43,875 nucleotides of DNA from an uncultured Prevotellaceae bacterium. GTDB taxonomy: Bacteria; Bacteroidota; Bacteroidia; Bacteroidales; Bacteroidaceae. Under the pieces are notes generated by a model. The model ran no database searches. It was given only the letters and a program-made list of their open reading frames with translations, and was not told the DNA's origin. Location of the stretch: NCBI GenBank assembly GCA_937877605.1, contig CALFJA010000034.1, positions 1-43,875 of the forward strand, given 5' to 3'. Positions 24,643-33,201 of the stretch are shown here, one piece after another (within the stretch, counting starts at the first letter, position 1; each line of letters starts with the position of its first letter). Position numbers and translations under genes: made by a program.

Positions 24643-24716
24643 GGTCCCGTAGCTTAGCTGAATAGAGCGTCAGATTCCGGTTCTGAAGGTCTTGGGTTTG
24701 AATCCCAACGGGATCA
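24643..24716 (+). tRNA. tRNA-Arg (anticodon CCG)
   Basis: A full cloverleaf can be drawn. The acceptor stem GGTCCCG pairs with CGGGATC (one G-T pair). The D stem GCTT/GAGC follows. The anticodon stem is TCAGA/TCTGA with loop TTCCGGT, giving anticodon CCG, which reads the arginine codon CGG. The T stem is TTGGG/CCCAA with loop TTTGAAT. The discriminator is A and CCA is not encoded. It is a single-gene transcript with its own promoter and terminator. Confidence 0.96.
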
Positions 24717-24722
24717 CAAAGA

Positions 24723-24777
24723 AAGAGAGACTCCTTGAACGATGATTTTATATCACCTGAAAAGGAGTCTCTCTCTT
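24723..24777. terminator. Terminator after tRNA-Arg
   Basis: AAGAGAGACTCCTT (24723-24736) pairs with AAGGAGTCTCTCTCTT (24762-24777) around a 25-base loop. It ends the tRNA transcript and, read the other way, can stop the convergent YARHG operon. Confidence 0.7.
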
Positions 24778-24909
24778 ATTTATCTGCTTAGTCCTTCGCA
24801 GGGGACGGAATGCAGTTCTTGTGTGTATTCTTGGATATAATCGTACTTATCTTCATTCATCAAACAGTTTTTCTTTCTTCTGTTTGACGAGTTTCAGTTT
24901 GTTATCCTC

Positions 24910-26343
24910 CTAGACATAGGTATCGAACGTCCGCTCGTTGATGTCGCTGCGATAGTTACTGGTAATGGTTTTGGTGTCTGGATGGATTTCAGGATTATAC
25001 AAATCGTCGAAACCTTCTGCCTTCTCGAACTTCCAGCGAGGCGTCCACAAATAAGCGGTATATGCCTCTGCCACTTGTCCTACTGCATGATACCAGAGGA
25101 AAATCTGCAAGTCGGGGATGCCGTCGAAGTTAATGTCATCCTTGTCGTTTACCCATATCACATCCTTTGCGGCCTCCTCGCTCACCGGCATGACCAAATC
25201 GTGGTGGCATTCGAGCCTGCATTCGGGAGCACTTCCCTCATATCCTTTCACGATGATGCTGTTGTAGTCGCCGTCGTCCCCTTTGATGAGTTCGTATTCA
25301 AAGCGGTAACTGTTGCGTTTCCGCACGCTCATTGCACTTTCGTTTGCCTTGAATGCTTTGTTTTGTCGTTCGTGCAGTTCTTTTCGTTCCTCTTCGGTTT
25401 CAGCATTTTTGATGAGTGCAATGTTCAGTTGTTCGACAAACGACAGTTTGATATTATTCGATGCTGCGGGCTTGTACCATGGTTCTTGGGCAAAATAATC
25501 CTGCAGGTCTTTCGACTGGAAGCGGTAGCCGTGGCGGGCAAGGATAGCATTTCGCATGATGCGGAGCGTCGGTTTGTCGAATCGGCGGAACCAATTGTCG
25601 TTGAGCAGTGTGGTACTGGCATAGAAAAAGCGTCCCACGCTGGGGTTAGCCTCGGTAAAGGCGTACCCGCTGCCATAGCGTTTCCACTCCCAAGGCACGG
25701 AGCCTGCCTCGGTGTCCATATAATAAAGATGAAATCCCTGCAAGGTAGGTACTACCTCCCAGATGCCTTCCAACTCGTTGTCTGCACCTTTCACGGGTTT
25801 AATGTTGATGAATCCGGTGACGCGTCCGTTGAAAGTTATTATTTCGTAGGGATAGATAATGCCGTTGATGCTGAAGCTTTTCCTGTTCCAGTCGAGCCGT
25901 TTTTCAAACTCGCTTTCCTCTTCGGCTGTATAATATCCCATCATTTGGTACAGCCAGCGGGCTTTGTTCAGTTGCTCTGCATCCCATTCCGTCTCGTTCG
26001 ACATGACCGATGTCAGGCTGTTGTCCTGGTCATAGAAGCAGATGACATCCCACCCCTCGCTCTTCTGATGGTGTACGGTCGTGCCTACACCGTGTTCATT
26101 CACAAAGCCATTGCTGCCGTTGTCCACGGTATAGATTTGGTGATTGGGGTTCACTTCCTTGTTATATCGCAGGATAAATTCGTGTTCTTCCCCCTCATCC
26201 ATGGCGTTCATCCGCACATTGTTGTGTTCCAAGTGGGTGGCTGTGTATGTGATTGTCCCGTCGTACCAGTGCCCGCGGCTGTCAATCTGTGCCAGCGCCG
26301 CTGTTGCCATGAAGGAGAATACTATTAAGAATGTATGTCTCAT
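24910..26343 (-). CDS. YARHG-domain exported protein with a late in-frame stop
   Basis: 477 residues as interrupted. Signal peptide MRHTFLIVFSFMATAALA at the start, then a long region without a known domain, a YARHG domain at about 263-292 (RNAILARHGYRFQSKDLQ ... EPWYKP), and a C-terminal region with DINFDGIPDLQIFLWY. YARHG domains occur in extracellular or envelope proteins of unknown role. ATG 26343 was preferred to 26394 because it starts the signal peptide and comes 16 bases after the full-length end of the gene before it. The frame ends in TAG at 24910-24912 but continues with 18 sensible codons (EDNKLKLVKQKKEKLFDE) to a TGA at 24853. This suggests a recent Tyr-to-stop change, removing about 4 percent of the protein. 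Confidence 0.8.
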   Translation of the reverse strand: MRHTFLIVFSFMATAALAQIDSRGHWYDGTITYTATHLEHNNVRMNAMDEGEEHEFILRYNKEVNPNHQIYTVDNGSNGFVNEHGVGTTVHHQKSEGWDVICFYDQDNSLTSVMSNETEWDAEQLNKARWLYQMMGYYTAEEESEFEKRLDWNRKSFSINGIIYPYEIITFNGRVTGFINIKPVKGADNELEGIWEVVPTLQGFHLYYMDTEAGSVPWEWKRYGSGYAFTEANPSVGRFFYASTTLLNDNWFRRFDKPTLRIMRNAILARHGYRFQSKDLQDYFAQEPWYKPAASNNIKLSFVEQLNIALIKNAETEEERKELHERQNKAFKANESAMSVRKRNSYRFEYELIKGDDGDYNSIIVKGYEGSAPECRLECHHDLVMPVSEEAAKDVIWVNDKDDINFDGIPDLQIFLWYHAVGQVAEAYTAYLWTPRWKFEKAEGFDDLYNPEIHPDTKTITSNYRSDINERTFDTYV

Positions 26344-26359
26344 AACGCTTGATTTCTCC

Positions 26360-27067
26360 TTAATAATCTGATTGGTCTTCATCGCCGGCCACATCGGCAG
26401 GGTGAAGTCCGGGCTCTACAGCCTCTTCGCTCTTGAGGAGTTGGATGTTGGTTTACTCGATGATGCTGAGTTTTATCTTGCTGTTGTCGGCAACAGGATG
26501 ATACCAGAATTGCTGTCCGAACCATTCCTGCAGGTCCTTTGACTTGAAACGGTAGCCGTGTCGTGCAAGGATTTCATTGCGCAGCAACCGCATTTCCTCG
26601 CGTGGCATATTATATAAGTAAGGAGTGTTGATGAGAGTTGTCCGTATGATTTCGCTCGGCAGTTCCGAAACAAGGTCCTGTTGCTGCGCCAGGCAGTCGT
26701 CTTCGCTGTCCGGAGTGAGCACCATTGTCCACATAGCATCGCCGTTGGGCTTACGAACAGCGAGGAAGTTCATGCCGTCCTGACGGATGTACTGTACACG
26801 CCAGCCGAACGCTGCAAACCTGATGGGACATTCGTCAGCCTGCCTGCTGGGGATGATTTTGTACTCTCCTGCCTTTCCTGCCACCTTTTCCAAGGTCAAC
26901 TCGTTGTCTTGCGATGTCGTCATATAGACAATCGAGCCCATTCTTACCTCTTGGACGGTATAGAGACTGATGCCGTCGAAGAACTTGTCACCTTCTTTTA
27001 TGGTCTGTGCCTGCAGTTCCAGAAGGCCCATCAGGCAAAAGGCTGAAGCCAATAGCAACTTTTTCAT
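26360..27067 (-). pseudogene. YARHG-domain exported protein, interrupted by TAA near its end
   Basis: The signal peptide MKKLLLASAFCLMGLLELQA is followed by a short beta-rich region and a YARHG domain at about 159-190 (RNEILARHGYRFKSKDLQ ... FWYHP). The frame meets TAA at 26453-26455 after 204 residues, just past IKLSIIE. It then continues in the same frame for 30 more codons (TNIQLLKSEEA and on) to a TAA at 26360. The neighbouring paralogue reads KLSFVEQLNIALIK at the matching place, so the stop replaces a Gln-like codon. The full-length end would lie 16 bases before the next gene, the normal spacing. Losing 30 residues after the YARHG domain may still leave a working protein. Confidence 0.7.
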
Positions 27068-27112
27068 ATTTTAATTATTGATTGATTAAACTTCATGCTG
27101 GATTACATCGTG

Positions 27113-27120
27113 TAAAGTTA
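27113..27120 (-). promoter_or_regulatory. Possible -7 box for the YARHG pair
   Basis: TAACTTTA on the minus strand differs from TAnnTTTG at the last base, and a TTGG lies 19 bases upstream. It is a moderate match, 45 bases before the start. Confidence 0.4.
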
Positions 27121-27164
27121 CTCCTTTTGTTTGAATCATCCAACTTTTTAACACATACCGGCTT

Positions 27165-28085
27165 CTATTTATTCTTGTCGGATGCACCCGCAGGTTGCCT
27201 GGCAGGTTCCACATGGAGGGTTATATGGGTGTCTGCGCCGAACCGTTGCCTGAGGCGTTGTTCAATCTGTGTGGCACGGTCGTGTGCTTCGTGCAAGGGG
27301 ATGTCGCCGTCCATTCTGATGTGCATTTCCATCGCAATCCGGCTTCCTATGCGTCGGGTTCGCAGGTTGTGCGGTTCGGTCACGCCCGGAAACGACTGTA
27401 TGATAGTGGCAATCTCCTGCTCGGTCTCTTCGGGCAGTGAGCCTTCCGTGAGTTCCGCGATGCTCGTGCGCAGCAAGTTGAAAGCCACTTTCAGCAGCAG
27501 TAGGCCCACGATGATGGATGCCAGCGGGTCGAGTACGGTCCAGCGGTTTCCCAGCAGGATGGCACCGGCTATGCCAAGGGTCGTACCTATCGACGAGAAG
27601 GCGTCGCTGCGGTGGTGCCAGGCATTGGCAACGAGGGCCTGCGAGTTCAGTTTCCGGCCTCGGAGTATGGTGTATTGGTAGAGGATTTCCTTGCATACAA
27701 TCGACAACAGGGCTGCCCAGAGTGCCAGCATGCCCGGCGTTGAGAGTTGCGTTCCCCCAATCCATGCAACTATCTTGATGCCGCCTGAGAGGATGATTCC
27801 CGTTGCCGCAGCCACCAAAGCCAGTCCTACCATCGACGAAGCGATGGTTTCATACTTGCCGTGCCCGTAGTCGTGGGAGGCGTCCTGAGGCTTTGCACTG
27901 ATGCGGACGAACGCCAGTACGATGATGTCGGTGATGAAATCGGAGAGTGAATGGACGGCATCGGCTATCATGGCGGAACTGTGTGCCACGATTCCGGCAA
28001 AGAACTTGACGGTGAGCAGTGCCATGTTTCCGGCACTGCCCACCAATGTCACCCGATAGATTTCACGCTCTCGATTCTCCGGCAT
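27165..28085 (-). CDS. Cation diffusion facilitator (CDF) zinc/iron exporter
   Basis: 306-residue inner-membrane antiporter with six helices and a C-terminal cytoplasmic domain. The transport site is formed by His45 and Asp49 in ADAVHSLSDF and His157 and Asp161 in WHHRSDAFSS, a 2-His/2-Asp layout usual for zinc-selective members. The cytoplasmic tail shows TRRIGSRIAMEMHIRMDGDI and HEAHDRA, the dimer-forming metal-sensing domain. It exports Zn2+ or a similar metal in exchange for protons. It starts 24 bases after the SIMPL gene on the same strand, so the two are probably co-transcribed. Confidence 0.92.
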   Translation of the reverse strand: MPENREREIYRVTLVGSAGNMALLTVKFFAGIVAHSSAMIADAVHSLSDFITDIIVLAFVRISAKPQDASHDYGHGKYETIASSMVGLALVAAATGIILSGGIKIVAWIGGTQLSTPGMLALWAALLSIVCKEILYQYTILRGRKLNSQALVANAWHHRSDAFSSIGTTLGIAGAILLGNRWTVLDPLASIIVGLLLLKVAFNLLRTSIAELTEGSLPEETEQEIATIIQSFPGVTEPHNLRTRRIGSRIAMEMHIRMDGDIPLHEAHDRATQIEQRLRQRFGADTHITLHVEPARQPAGASDKNK

Positions 28086-28109
28086 CGGCTGTTTTTACTT
28101 TCTTAGGGG

Positions 28110-28814
28110 TCAGTCCTTGAGGGAATAGGTGACCGTGGTGACCACCCTTACCTTCTTTATATAGGGCGTATTGGAGTCTCTGTCGTCGATGGAGAACTGC
28201 CCTTGGTCGGCACTTACTATCTTGTTGATTTTCGAGTGAGAGTTCTCGGCAAACTGCTCGGCGGTCTTTGCAGCGTTCTCTATGGCTTCCTGCATCATTT
28301 TCGGCTTGAGGTCCTGGAAGGCTACGAACTCGTACTTGATGGGATTCTCGTATCCTCCGTCGACGATTGCCACGCCTTCGCGCAGCAGGTCGCCTTGCCG
28401 TGCAATGATGGAGCGTACCTGCTTCACATTGGAGGAGGTTACGGTGATGACCGAAGTCACGATGTAGCGGTAGGGTTTCTGCTGGTTGTCGTACTCACGG
28501 GCATTGAGGTCGACCACCTGCGGGGCATTGACGGTGAGCTCTGCGTCCTTGATGCCGCTCTCTTTCAGGAAGTTCCGGATTTTGGCCTGCGTGGAGCCGA
28601 TGCGGTTGTAGAGGTCGCCCAGGTCGTTGCCGATTTCCTTCGAGACGATGGGCCAAATCACTTTGTCGGCCTCCACCTCGCGTTCGGCAAGTCCTTTCAC
28701 ATTCACTTTGCGGTCTTTGTTGGCATAGTTGTCCATTCCAGCCTTGACAAACCAGCCGAGTGCCACTATGCTTAACGAAAGCAGTGCAGCTGCAACGATT
28801 TCCTTCTGTTTCAT
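28110..28814 (-). CDS. SIMPL domain (DUF541) protein
   Basis: 234 residues. One N-terminal membrane segment (VAAALLSLSIVALGWFVKAG) anchors a periplasmic SIMPL/DUF541 domain. Signature parts are VNVKGLAEREVEADKVIW, GIKDAELTVNAPQVVDL, and AAKTAEQFAENSHSKINKI. Proteins of this family (BP26/OMP28, YggE) are linked to oxidative or envelope stress, with no known enzymatic step. The codon ATG 28814 begins MKQKEIV as in relatives; ATG 28820 two codons earlier is possible. It leads the CDF gene. Confidence 0.88.
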   Translation of the reverse strand: MKQKEIVAAALLSLSIVALGWFVKAGMDNYANKDRKVNVKGLAEREVEADKVIWPIVSKEIGNDLGDLYNRIGSTQAKIRNFLKESGIKDAELTVNAPQVVDLNAREYDNQQKPYRYIVTSVITVTSSNVKQVRSIIARQGDLLREGVAIVDGGYENPIKYEFVAFQDLKPKMMQEAIENAAKTAEQFAENSHSKINKIVSADQGQFSIDDRDSNTPYIKKVRVVTTVTYSLKD

Positions 28815-28846
28815 AATCATGAGATTCTTAGGGTTGACTATCGGGG

Positions 28847-28854
28847 CAAATGTA
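28847..28854 (-). promoter_or_regulatory. -7 box for the SIMPL-CDF operon
   Basis: TACATTTG on the minus strand matches TAnnTTTG exactly, 32 bases before the start. No well-placed TTTG is seen. Confidence 0.6.
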
Positions 28855-28982
28855 CGGAAAAAAGGTTGGGACGGACGCTACTTTTTGTATTAAATAAACT
28901 TAAAATCATGAACATTCTTCCTCTTTATTCCCCGCTTAAGTTAAGAGGGGTTGGGAAGTTATGTACATCTTCCACCTCCATC

Positions 28983-29433
28983 GGTAAAAAAACTTTACAA
29001 ATCCGCCCCTCGGAAATCTTGACAAAATCCGGCTGTGTAAAATCGGTAAAATAGAAACGGGAAATCGGTTTTTCGGCTTTCGGGATGTAAAAATCCGACG
29101 GTTTCCAGCGTTTTTTTGAGCGAAAAAAGTCTAAAAGAGGCACTTTCAGGCTGCCAAAGTCCTTGTTTCGCCACGCGAAAGCCTGGCTCTTGCGCTGCAA
29201 GAGAGCCACAGTTGGAAGGCAAGAGTGGCTCTCTTGGAAAACAAGCATCCGCCGTATGACTGAAAGAAACCGGCAAATTGCTGACTGACAGCACCTTGCG
29301 CGAAGTACCTGAATTTTGCGTTTTTTCGCTCCGAGGCCGCTTCCCGCGGTGAATTTTCAATTCCAGAGACGATTTCCTGCCGCCGTAACGCATTGATAAT
29401 CAGTCGGGGCTGTTTTTCCGAAAAAGGTAAAAA
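28983..29433 (-). repeat. Dispersed repeat, copy B (about 450 bp, inverted relative to copy A)
   Basis: Reverse complement of copy A at 10821-11272, with roughly nine bases in ten identical from end to end. On its reading strand CAAGAGAGCCAC pairs perfectly over 12 bp with GTGGCTCTCTTG. The second arm can instead pair with GCAAGAG a few bases on. One base is inserted relative to copy A in that second loop. It points towards the SIMPL gene and ends about 130 bases before that gene's -7 box, as copy A points towards pheS. Open reading frames cross it but their frames are not conserved between copies. Confidence 0.85.
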
Positions 29434-29526
29434 ATCATGACAGCAGCGGATGTCCGCCCGACGGATGACCCGACGAGAAAACAGCAGTTTTTTCCTTCCA
29501 CGATGCGTTATATTCCGATTTTTGTG

Positions 29527-29534
29527 TAAATTTG
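29527..29534 (+). promoter_or_regulatory. -7 box for pepT
   Basis: TAAATTTG matches TAnnTTTG exactly, 42 bases before the start at 29577. No TTTG at the usual distance. Confidence 0.6.
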
Positions 29535-29576
29535 TAACAAATAGCGGCCAATATTAAACAACCAAACATCAGAAAT

Positions 29577-30800
29577 ATGAACCTTATTGAACGATTTTTG
29601 CACTACACGCAGTTCGACACCCAGTCGAGCGAAGCATCGGAGAGCGTGCCCAGCACCCCGAAACAACTGGTATTTGCCAACTACCTGAAGGAAGAACTCC
29701 AGCGCGAGGGGTTCGCCGATGTGGAGATGGACGCCAACGGCTACATCTACGCCACGCTGAAAGGCAACGCCCCGGGCAAGACACCCACCATAGGCTTCAT
29801 CTCCCATTACGACACCAGCCCCGACTGCTCGGGCGCCAACATCAAACCGCGCATCGTGGAAGGATACGACGGCGGCGACATAGAACTGAGTCCGGGCATC
29901 GTCTCTTCGCCAAAGAAGTTTCCTGAGTTGCTCCGCCACATCGGCGAAGACCTGATAGTGACCGACGGGATCACCCTGCTCGGCGCAGACGACAAGGCTG
30001 GCATTGCCGAGATTGTGCAGGCCATGTGCTATCTGCGCGACCACGATGAAATCAAGCACGGCGACATCCGCATGGGATTCAACCCCGACGAGGAAATAGG
30101 CATGGGCGCACACCACTTCGATGTGGAGCGATTCGGCTGCGACTGGGGCTACACCATCGACGGAGGCGACCTCGGCGAACTGGAGTTCGAGAACTTCAAT
30201 GCCGCCGCAGCAAAGGTGTTTATAAAAGGAGTGAGCGTACACACGGGCTATGCCAAGGACAAGATGCGCAACGCCAGCCGGCTGGCCTGCGAGTTCAATG
30301 CCTTGATTCCCCCAACGGAAATCCCCGAGGTGACGGAAGGCTACGAGGGATTCTATCACCTGCTGGGCATGGAAACCTGTACCGAACAGGCCAAACTCTC
30401 CTATATCATCCGCGACCACGACCGCCAGCGCTTTGAAGAACGAAAGCAATTCATGCTCAACTGCGCCGCGAAACTCAACGGGAAATACGGCGAGGGCGTC
30501 GTCGACATACAGTTGCGCGACCAATACTACAACATGAAAGAGCAGATTGAGCCCAACCAGCATGTGGTGGACATCGTGCTGAAGGCCATGAAGGAAAGCG
30601 GCGTTACACCAAAGGTGCAGCCCATCCGCGGCGGCACCGACGGCGCACAACTGAGTTTCCGAGGACTGCCCTGCCCCAACATCTTTGCCGGAGGAGTTAA
30701 TTTCCACGGCCCGCACGAGTTCGTCAGCTGCCAGGTCATGCAGAAGGCAGTTGACGTTATCGTGAAGATTGCCGAACTCTCCGCACACTACTACGAATAG
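29577..30800 (+). CDS. pepT: Peptidase T (tripeptide aminopeptidase)
   Basis: 407-residue cytoplasmic zinc peptidase of family M20 that removes N-terminal residues from tripeptides; normal length. Active-site and metal motifs are all visible: ISHYDTSPD (first His and catalytic Asp), LLGADDKAGIA (bridging Asp), NPDEEIGMGAHHFD (catalytic Glu pair), YTIDGGDLGELEFE (Asp), and FHGPHEFVS (last His). The lid domain holds KGVSVHTGYAKDKMRNA. A TAnnTTTG promoter precedes it, and the antiporter gene follows after 45 bases on the same strand, perhaps co-transcribed. Confidence 0.97.
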   Translation: MNLIERFLHYTQFDTQSSEASESVPSTPKQLVFANYLKEELQREGFADVEMDANGYIYATLKGNAPGKTPTIGFISHYDTSPDCSGANIKPRIVEGYDGGDIELSPGIVSSPKKFPELLRHIGEDLIVTDGITLLGADDKAGIAEIVQAMCYLRDHDEIKHGDIRMGFNPDEEIGMGAHHFDVERFGCDWGYTIDGGDLGELEFENFNAAAAKVFIKGVSVHTGYAKDKMRNASRLACEFNALIPPTEIPEVTEGYEGFYHLLGMETCTEQAKLSYIIRDHDRQRFEERKQFMLNCAAKLNGKYGEGVVDIQLRDQYYNMKEQIEPNQHVVDIVLKAMKESGVTPKVQPIRGGTDGAQLSFRGLPCPNIFAGGVNFHGPHEFVSCQVMQKAVDVIVKIAELSAHYYE

Positions 30801-30845
30801 ACACCCACACGCACGCACAGGCGTACATATGCTAATAAGGTACAC

Positions 30846-33101
30846 ATGGCAGAACTTCCCAACCTGATAAAAGACCTTGCGCTCATCCTGAGCGTGGCAG
30901 GACTGGTCACACTGCTGTTCAAGAAACTGAAGCAACCCCTTGTGCTGGGCTACATCGTTGCCGGTTTCCTGGTCAGTCCGAACATGCCCTACCTCATGTC
31001 GGTGGTCGACAAGGCCGACATCCAGACCTGGGCCGACATCGGTGTGATGTTCCTTCTGTTCTCGCTCGGACTGGACTTCAGCATCAAGAAGATACTGAAA
31101 ATGGGCATGGCGCCCGTCATTGCCGCCTGCACCATCATCTTCTGCATGATGCTACTGGGCAATTTCGTGGGACGGATGTTCGGCTGGAGCAACATGGACT
31201 GCATCTTCCTCGGCGGTATGCTCGCCATGTCGTCCACCACAATCATCTACAAAGCCTTCGACGATATGGGGCTCCGGCAACAGAAGTTTGCCGGACTCGT
31301 CATGAGCGTGCTCATCCTCGAGGACATACTTGCCATCGTCATGATGGTCATGTTGGGCGCAATGGCCAGTGGCGGCAATCCGGACGGCGGACAACTGATG
31401 GAGAGCATACTGAAGATTGGCTTCATGCTGGTGCTCTGGTTCGTGGTGGGCCTGCTGCTCATCCCCTCCTTCCTGCGCCGCACCAGGCGGCTGATGAACA
31501 ACGAAACGCTGCTGGTGGTGTCGCTGGCGCTTTGCTGCCTGATGGCCGTCATATCCTCCTCGGCGGGGTTCAGCAGTGCCTTCGGTGCCTTCGTCATGGG
31601 AAGCATCCTGGCAGAGACCATCGAAAGCGAGAAGATAATACGGCTGGTGGAACCCGTCAAAAGCCTCTTCGGCGCCATTTTCTTCGTTTCCGTGGGCATG
31701 CTGGTCGACCCCAAGATACTGATTGACTACGCCCTGCCCATCGTGCTCCTCACGCTCACCATCCTGCTGGGACAGAGCATTTTCGGCTCCATGGGATTCC
31801 TGCTGAGCGGACAGCCGCTGAAGACAGCCATGAAATGCGGCTTTTCCATGGCGCAGATAGGCGAGTTTGCCTTCATCATAGCCTCGCTCGGACTCTCAAT
31901 GGGTGTCATTGCCGACTTCCTCTACCCCGTCGTGGTGGCCGTCTCGGTCATCACCACTTTCCTCACGCCCTATATGATTCGTGCGGCAGAGCCTGTCTAC
32001 AGCCATCTGGAACGCCGGCTGCCGAAGAAATGGGTGCGCCGGCTGAACCACATGGGCGTTGGAAACATCAGCGGAGAGCAGGAACACAACCTGTGGAAGT
32101 CCTACCTGAGCAGCATCATCCTCTACACGGTGGTCTACAGCATACTCTCCACCGCCGTCATCATGCTGATGTTCCGTTTCTTCCTCCCCGTAGCAGAGGG
32201 GCTGCTGCCGAAGAAAGGCGCCGACATCCTGTGCGGTGCGCTTACACTTTCATTCATAGCGCCCTTCCTGCGCTCCATCGTCATGAAGAAAAACCACAGC
32301 AACGAGTTCCGTTCGCTATGGTTGCACAGCCACATCAACCGCCTCCCGCTCATCTTCACCGTCCTGGTGCGCATGGTAATCGTGCTGATGTTCATCTTCT
32401 ATGTGTGCAACCAGCTGGTTCGCATGCGCCATGCCGTGCTGCTGAGCCTTGCCGTCGGTCTACTCATCGTCATGATTCTGTCGCGCAGGCTCAAGAGTCA
32501 GAGCATCCGACTGGAACGCATGTTCCTGCAAAACCTGCGTTCGCGGGAGATTGCCGCACAGGTGCAGGGACACCGCCGCCCTCTGTATGAAGGGCACCTG
32601 CTGGACCGCGACATTCACATTGCCGACTTCATTCTGCCAGACGACTCCCTATGGGCTGGCCAGACGCTCCAACGTCTGCAGGTAAGCAACCGCTTCGGCA
32701 TCCATGTAAGCAGCATCTTGCGAGGCAGGCAGCGCATAAACATACCCGGAGGAACCACGGTTCTCTTCCCGGGCGACCAGATACAGGCCATCGGGAACGA
32801 CGAACAACTCCGCAACTTTGCCGAGGCACTCTCCACCGAACTGGTGAAGGAAGATGTCGACATAGAGAAGCGCGAAATGCGGCTGCAGCGCATCCGGCTG
32901 ACAAAGAGCAGCCCCTTCGTAGGCAAAACCCTGCGTGAAAGCGGCATCCGGGACAACTTCAACTGCATGGTCGTGGGCGTGGAGGAAGGTCAGCAGAACC
33001 TGACCATCATTTCTTCGAACAGACCTTTCGCCGAAGGAGACACCCTTTGGATTGTCGGTGAGGAAGAACACCTTCGCCAACTCCGTGCGGCACTTGCCTG
33101 A
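30846..33101 (+). CDS. CPA2-family cation:proton antiporter with two RCK-C (TrkA-C) domains
   Basis: 751 residues. The first 390 or so form the 12-13 helix Na+/H+ exchanger fold (LKQPLVLGYIVAGFLVSPN, FLLFSLGLDFSI, SSTTIIYKAFDD, EDILAIVMMV, FSMAQIGEFAFIIASLGLS), as in KefB/KefC. The stretch from about 415 to 560 adds further helices in place of the usual NAD-binding RCK-N domain. Two RCK-C domains follow (about 585-665, ending FPGDQIQAIGNDEQL, and 672-750, ending EGDTLWIVGEEEHL). It probably moves K+ or Na+ against H+ and is gated by a ligand bound to the RCK-C part. A two-way terminator follows. Confidence 0.9.
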   Translation: MAELPNLIKDLALILSVAGLVTLLFKKLKQPLVLGYIVAGFLVSPNMPYLMSVVDKADIQTWADIGVMFLLFSLGLDFSIKKILKMGMAPVIAACTIIFCMMLLGNFVGRMFGWSNMDCIFLGGMLAMSSTTIIYKAFDDMGLRQQKFAGLVMSVLILEDILAIVMMVMLGAMASGGNPDGGQLMESILKIGFMLVLWFVVGLLLIPSFLRRTRRLMNNETLLVVSLALCCLMAVISSSAGFSSAFGAFVMGSILAETIESEKIIRLVEPVKSLFGAIFFVSVGMLVDPKILIDYALPIVLLTLTILLGQSIFGSMGFLLSGQPLKTAMKCGFSMAQIGEFAFIIASLGLSMGVIADFLYPVVVAVSVITTFLTPYMIRAAEPVYSHLERRLPKKWVRRLNHMGVGNISGEQEHNLWKSYLSSIILYTVVYSILSTAVIMLMFRFFLPVAEGLLPKKGADILCGALTLSFIAPFLRSIVMKKNHSNEFRSLWLHSHINRLPLIFTVLVRMVIVLMFIFYVCNQLVRMRHAVLLSLAVGLLIVMILSRRLKSQSIRLERMFLQNLRSREIAAQVQGHRRPLYEGHLLDRDIHIADFILPDDSLWAGQTLQRLQVSNRFGIHVSSILRGRQRINIPGGTTVLFPGDQIQAIGNDEQLRNFAEALSTELVKEDVDIEKREMRLQRIRLTKSSPFVGKTLRESGIRDNFNCMVVGVEEGQQNLTIISSNRPFAEGDTLWIVGEEEHLRQLRAALA

Positions 33102-33142
33102 ATGACAGGCACAAGAGTTACTGTACCTTAATATATATAAAG

Positions 33143-33181
33143 CAATCGGGGACCGTTGCCGTTGGCAGCAGTCCCCGATTG
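33143..33181. terminator. Two-way terminator between the antiporter and LptD-like genes
   Basis: CAATCGGGGAC (33143-33153) pairs perfectly with GTCCCCGATTG (33171-33181), with an inner GCC/GGC pairing in the loop, between convergent genes. Confidence 0.8.
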
Positions 33182-33201
33182 TATGTAAACCCCATTCGCC
33201 G

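Larger units (their letters stand above)
28821..29576. other. Divergent spacer between the SIMPL gene and pepT
   Basis: About 755 bases. It holds the SIMPL promoter, a short palindromic piece (CCCC-CTTAA-TTAAG-GGGG type, 28931-28951), the inverted repeat copy B (28983-29433), and the pepT promoter. The rest shows no gene or motif I can name. Confidence 0.6.

Noticed and set aside
24853..27067. Stop-codon reassignment as an explanation for the interrupted YARHG genes
   Set aside because: The stops differ (TAG, TAA, TAA), and both codons end ordinary genes in the window. Mutation or sequence error is simpler.
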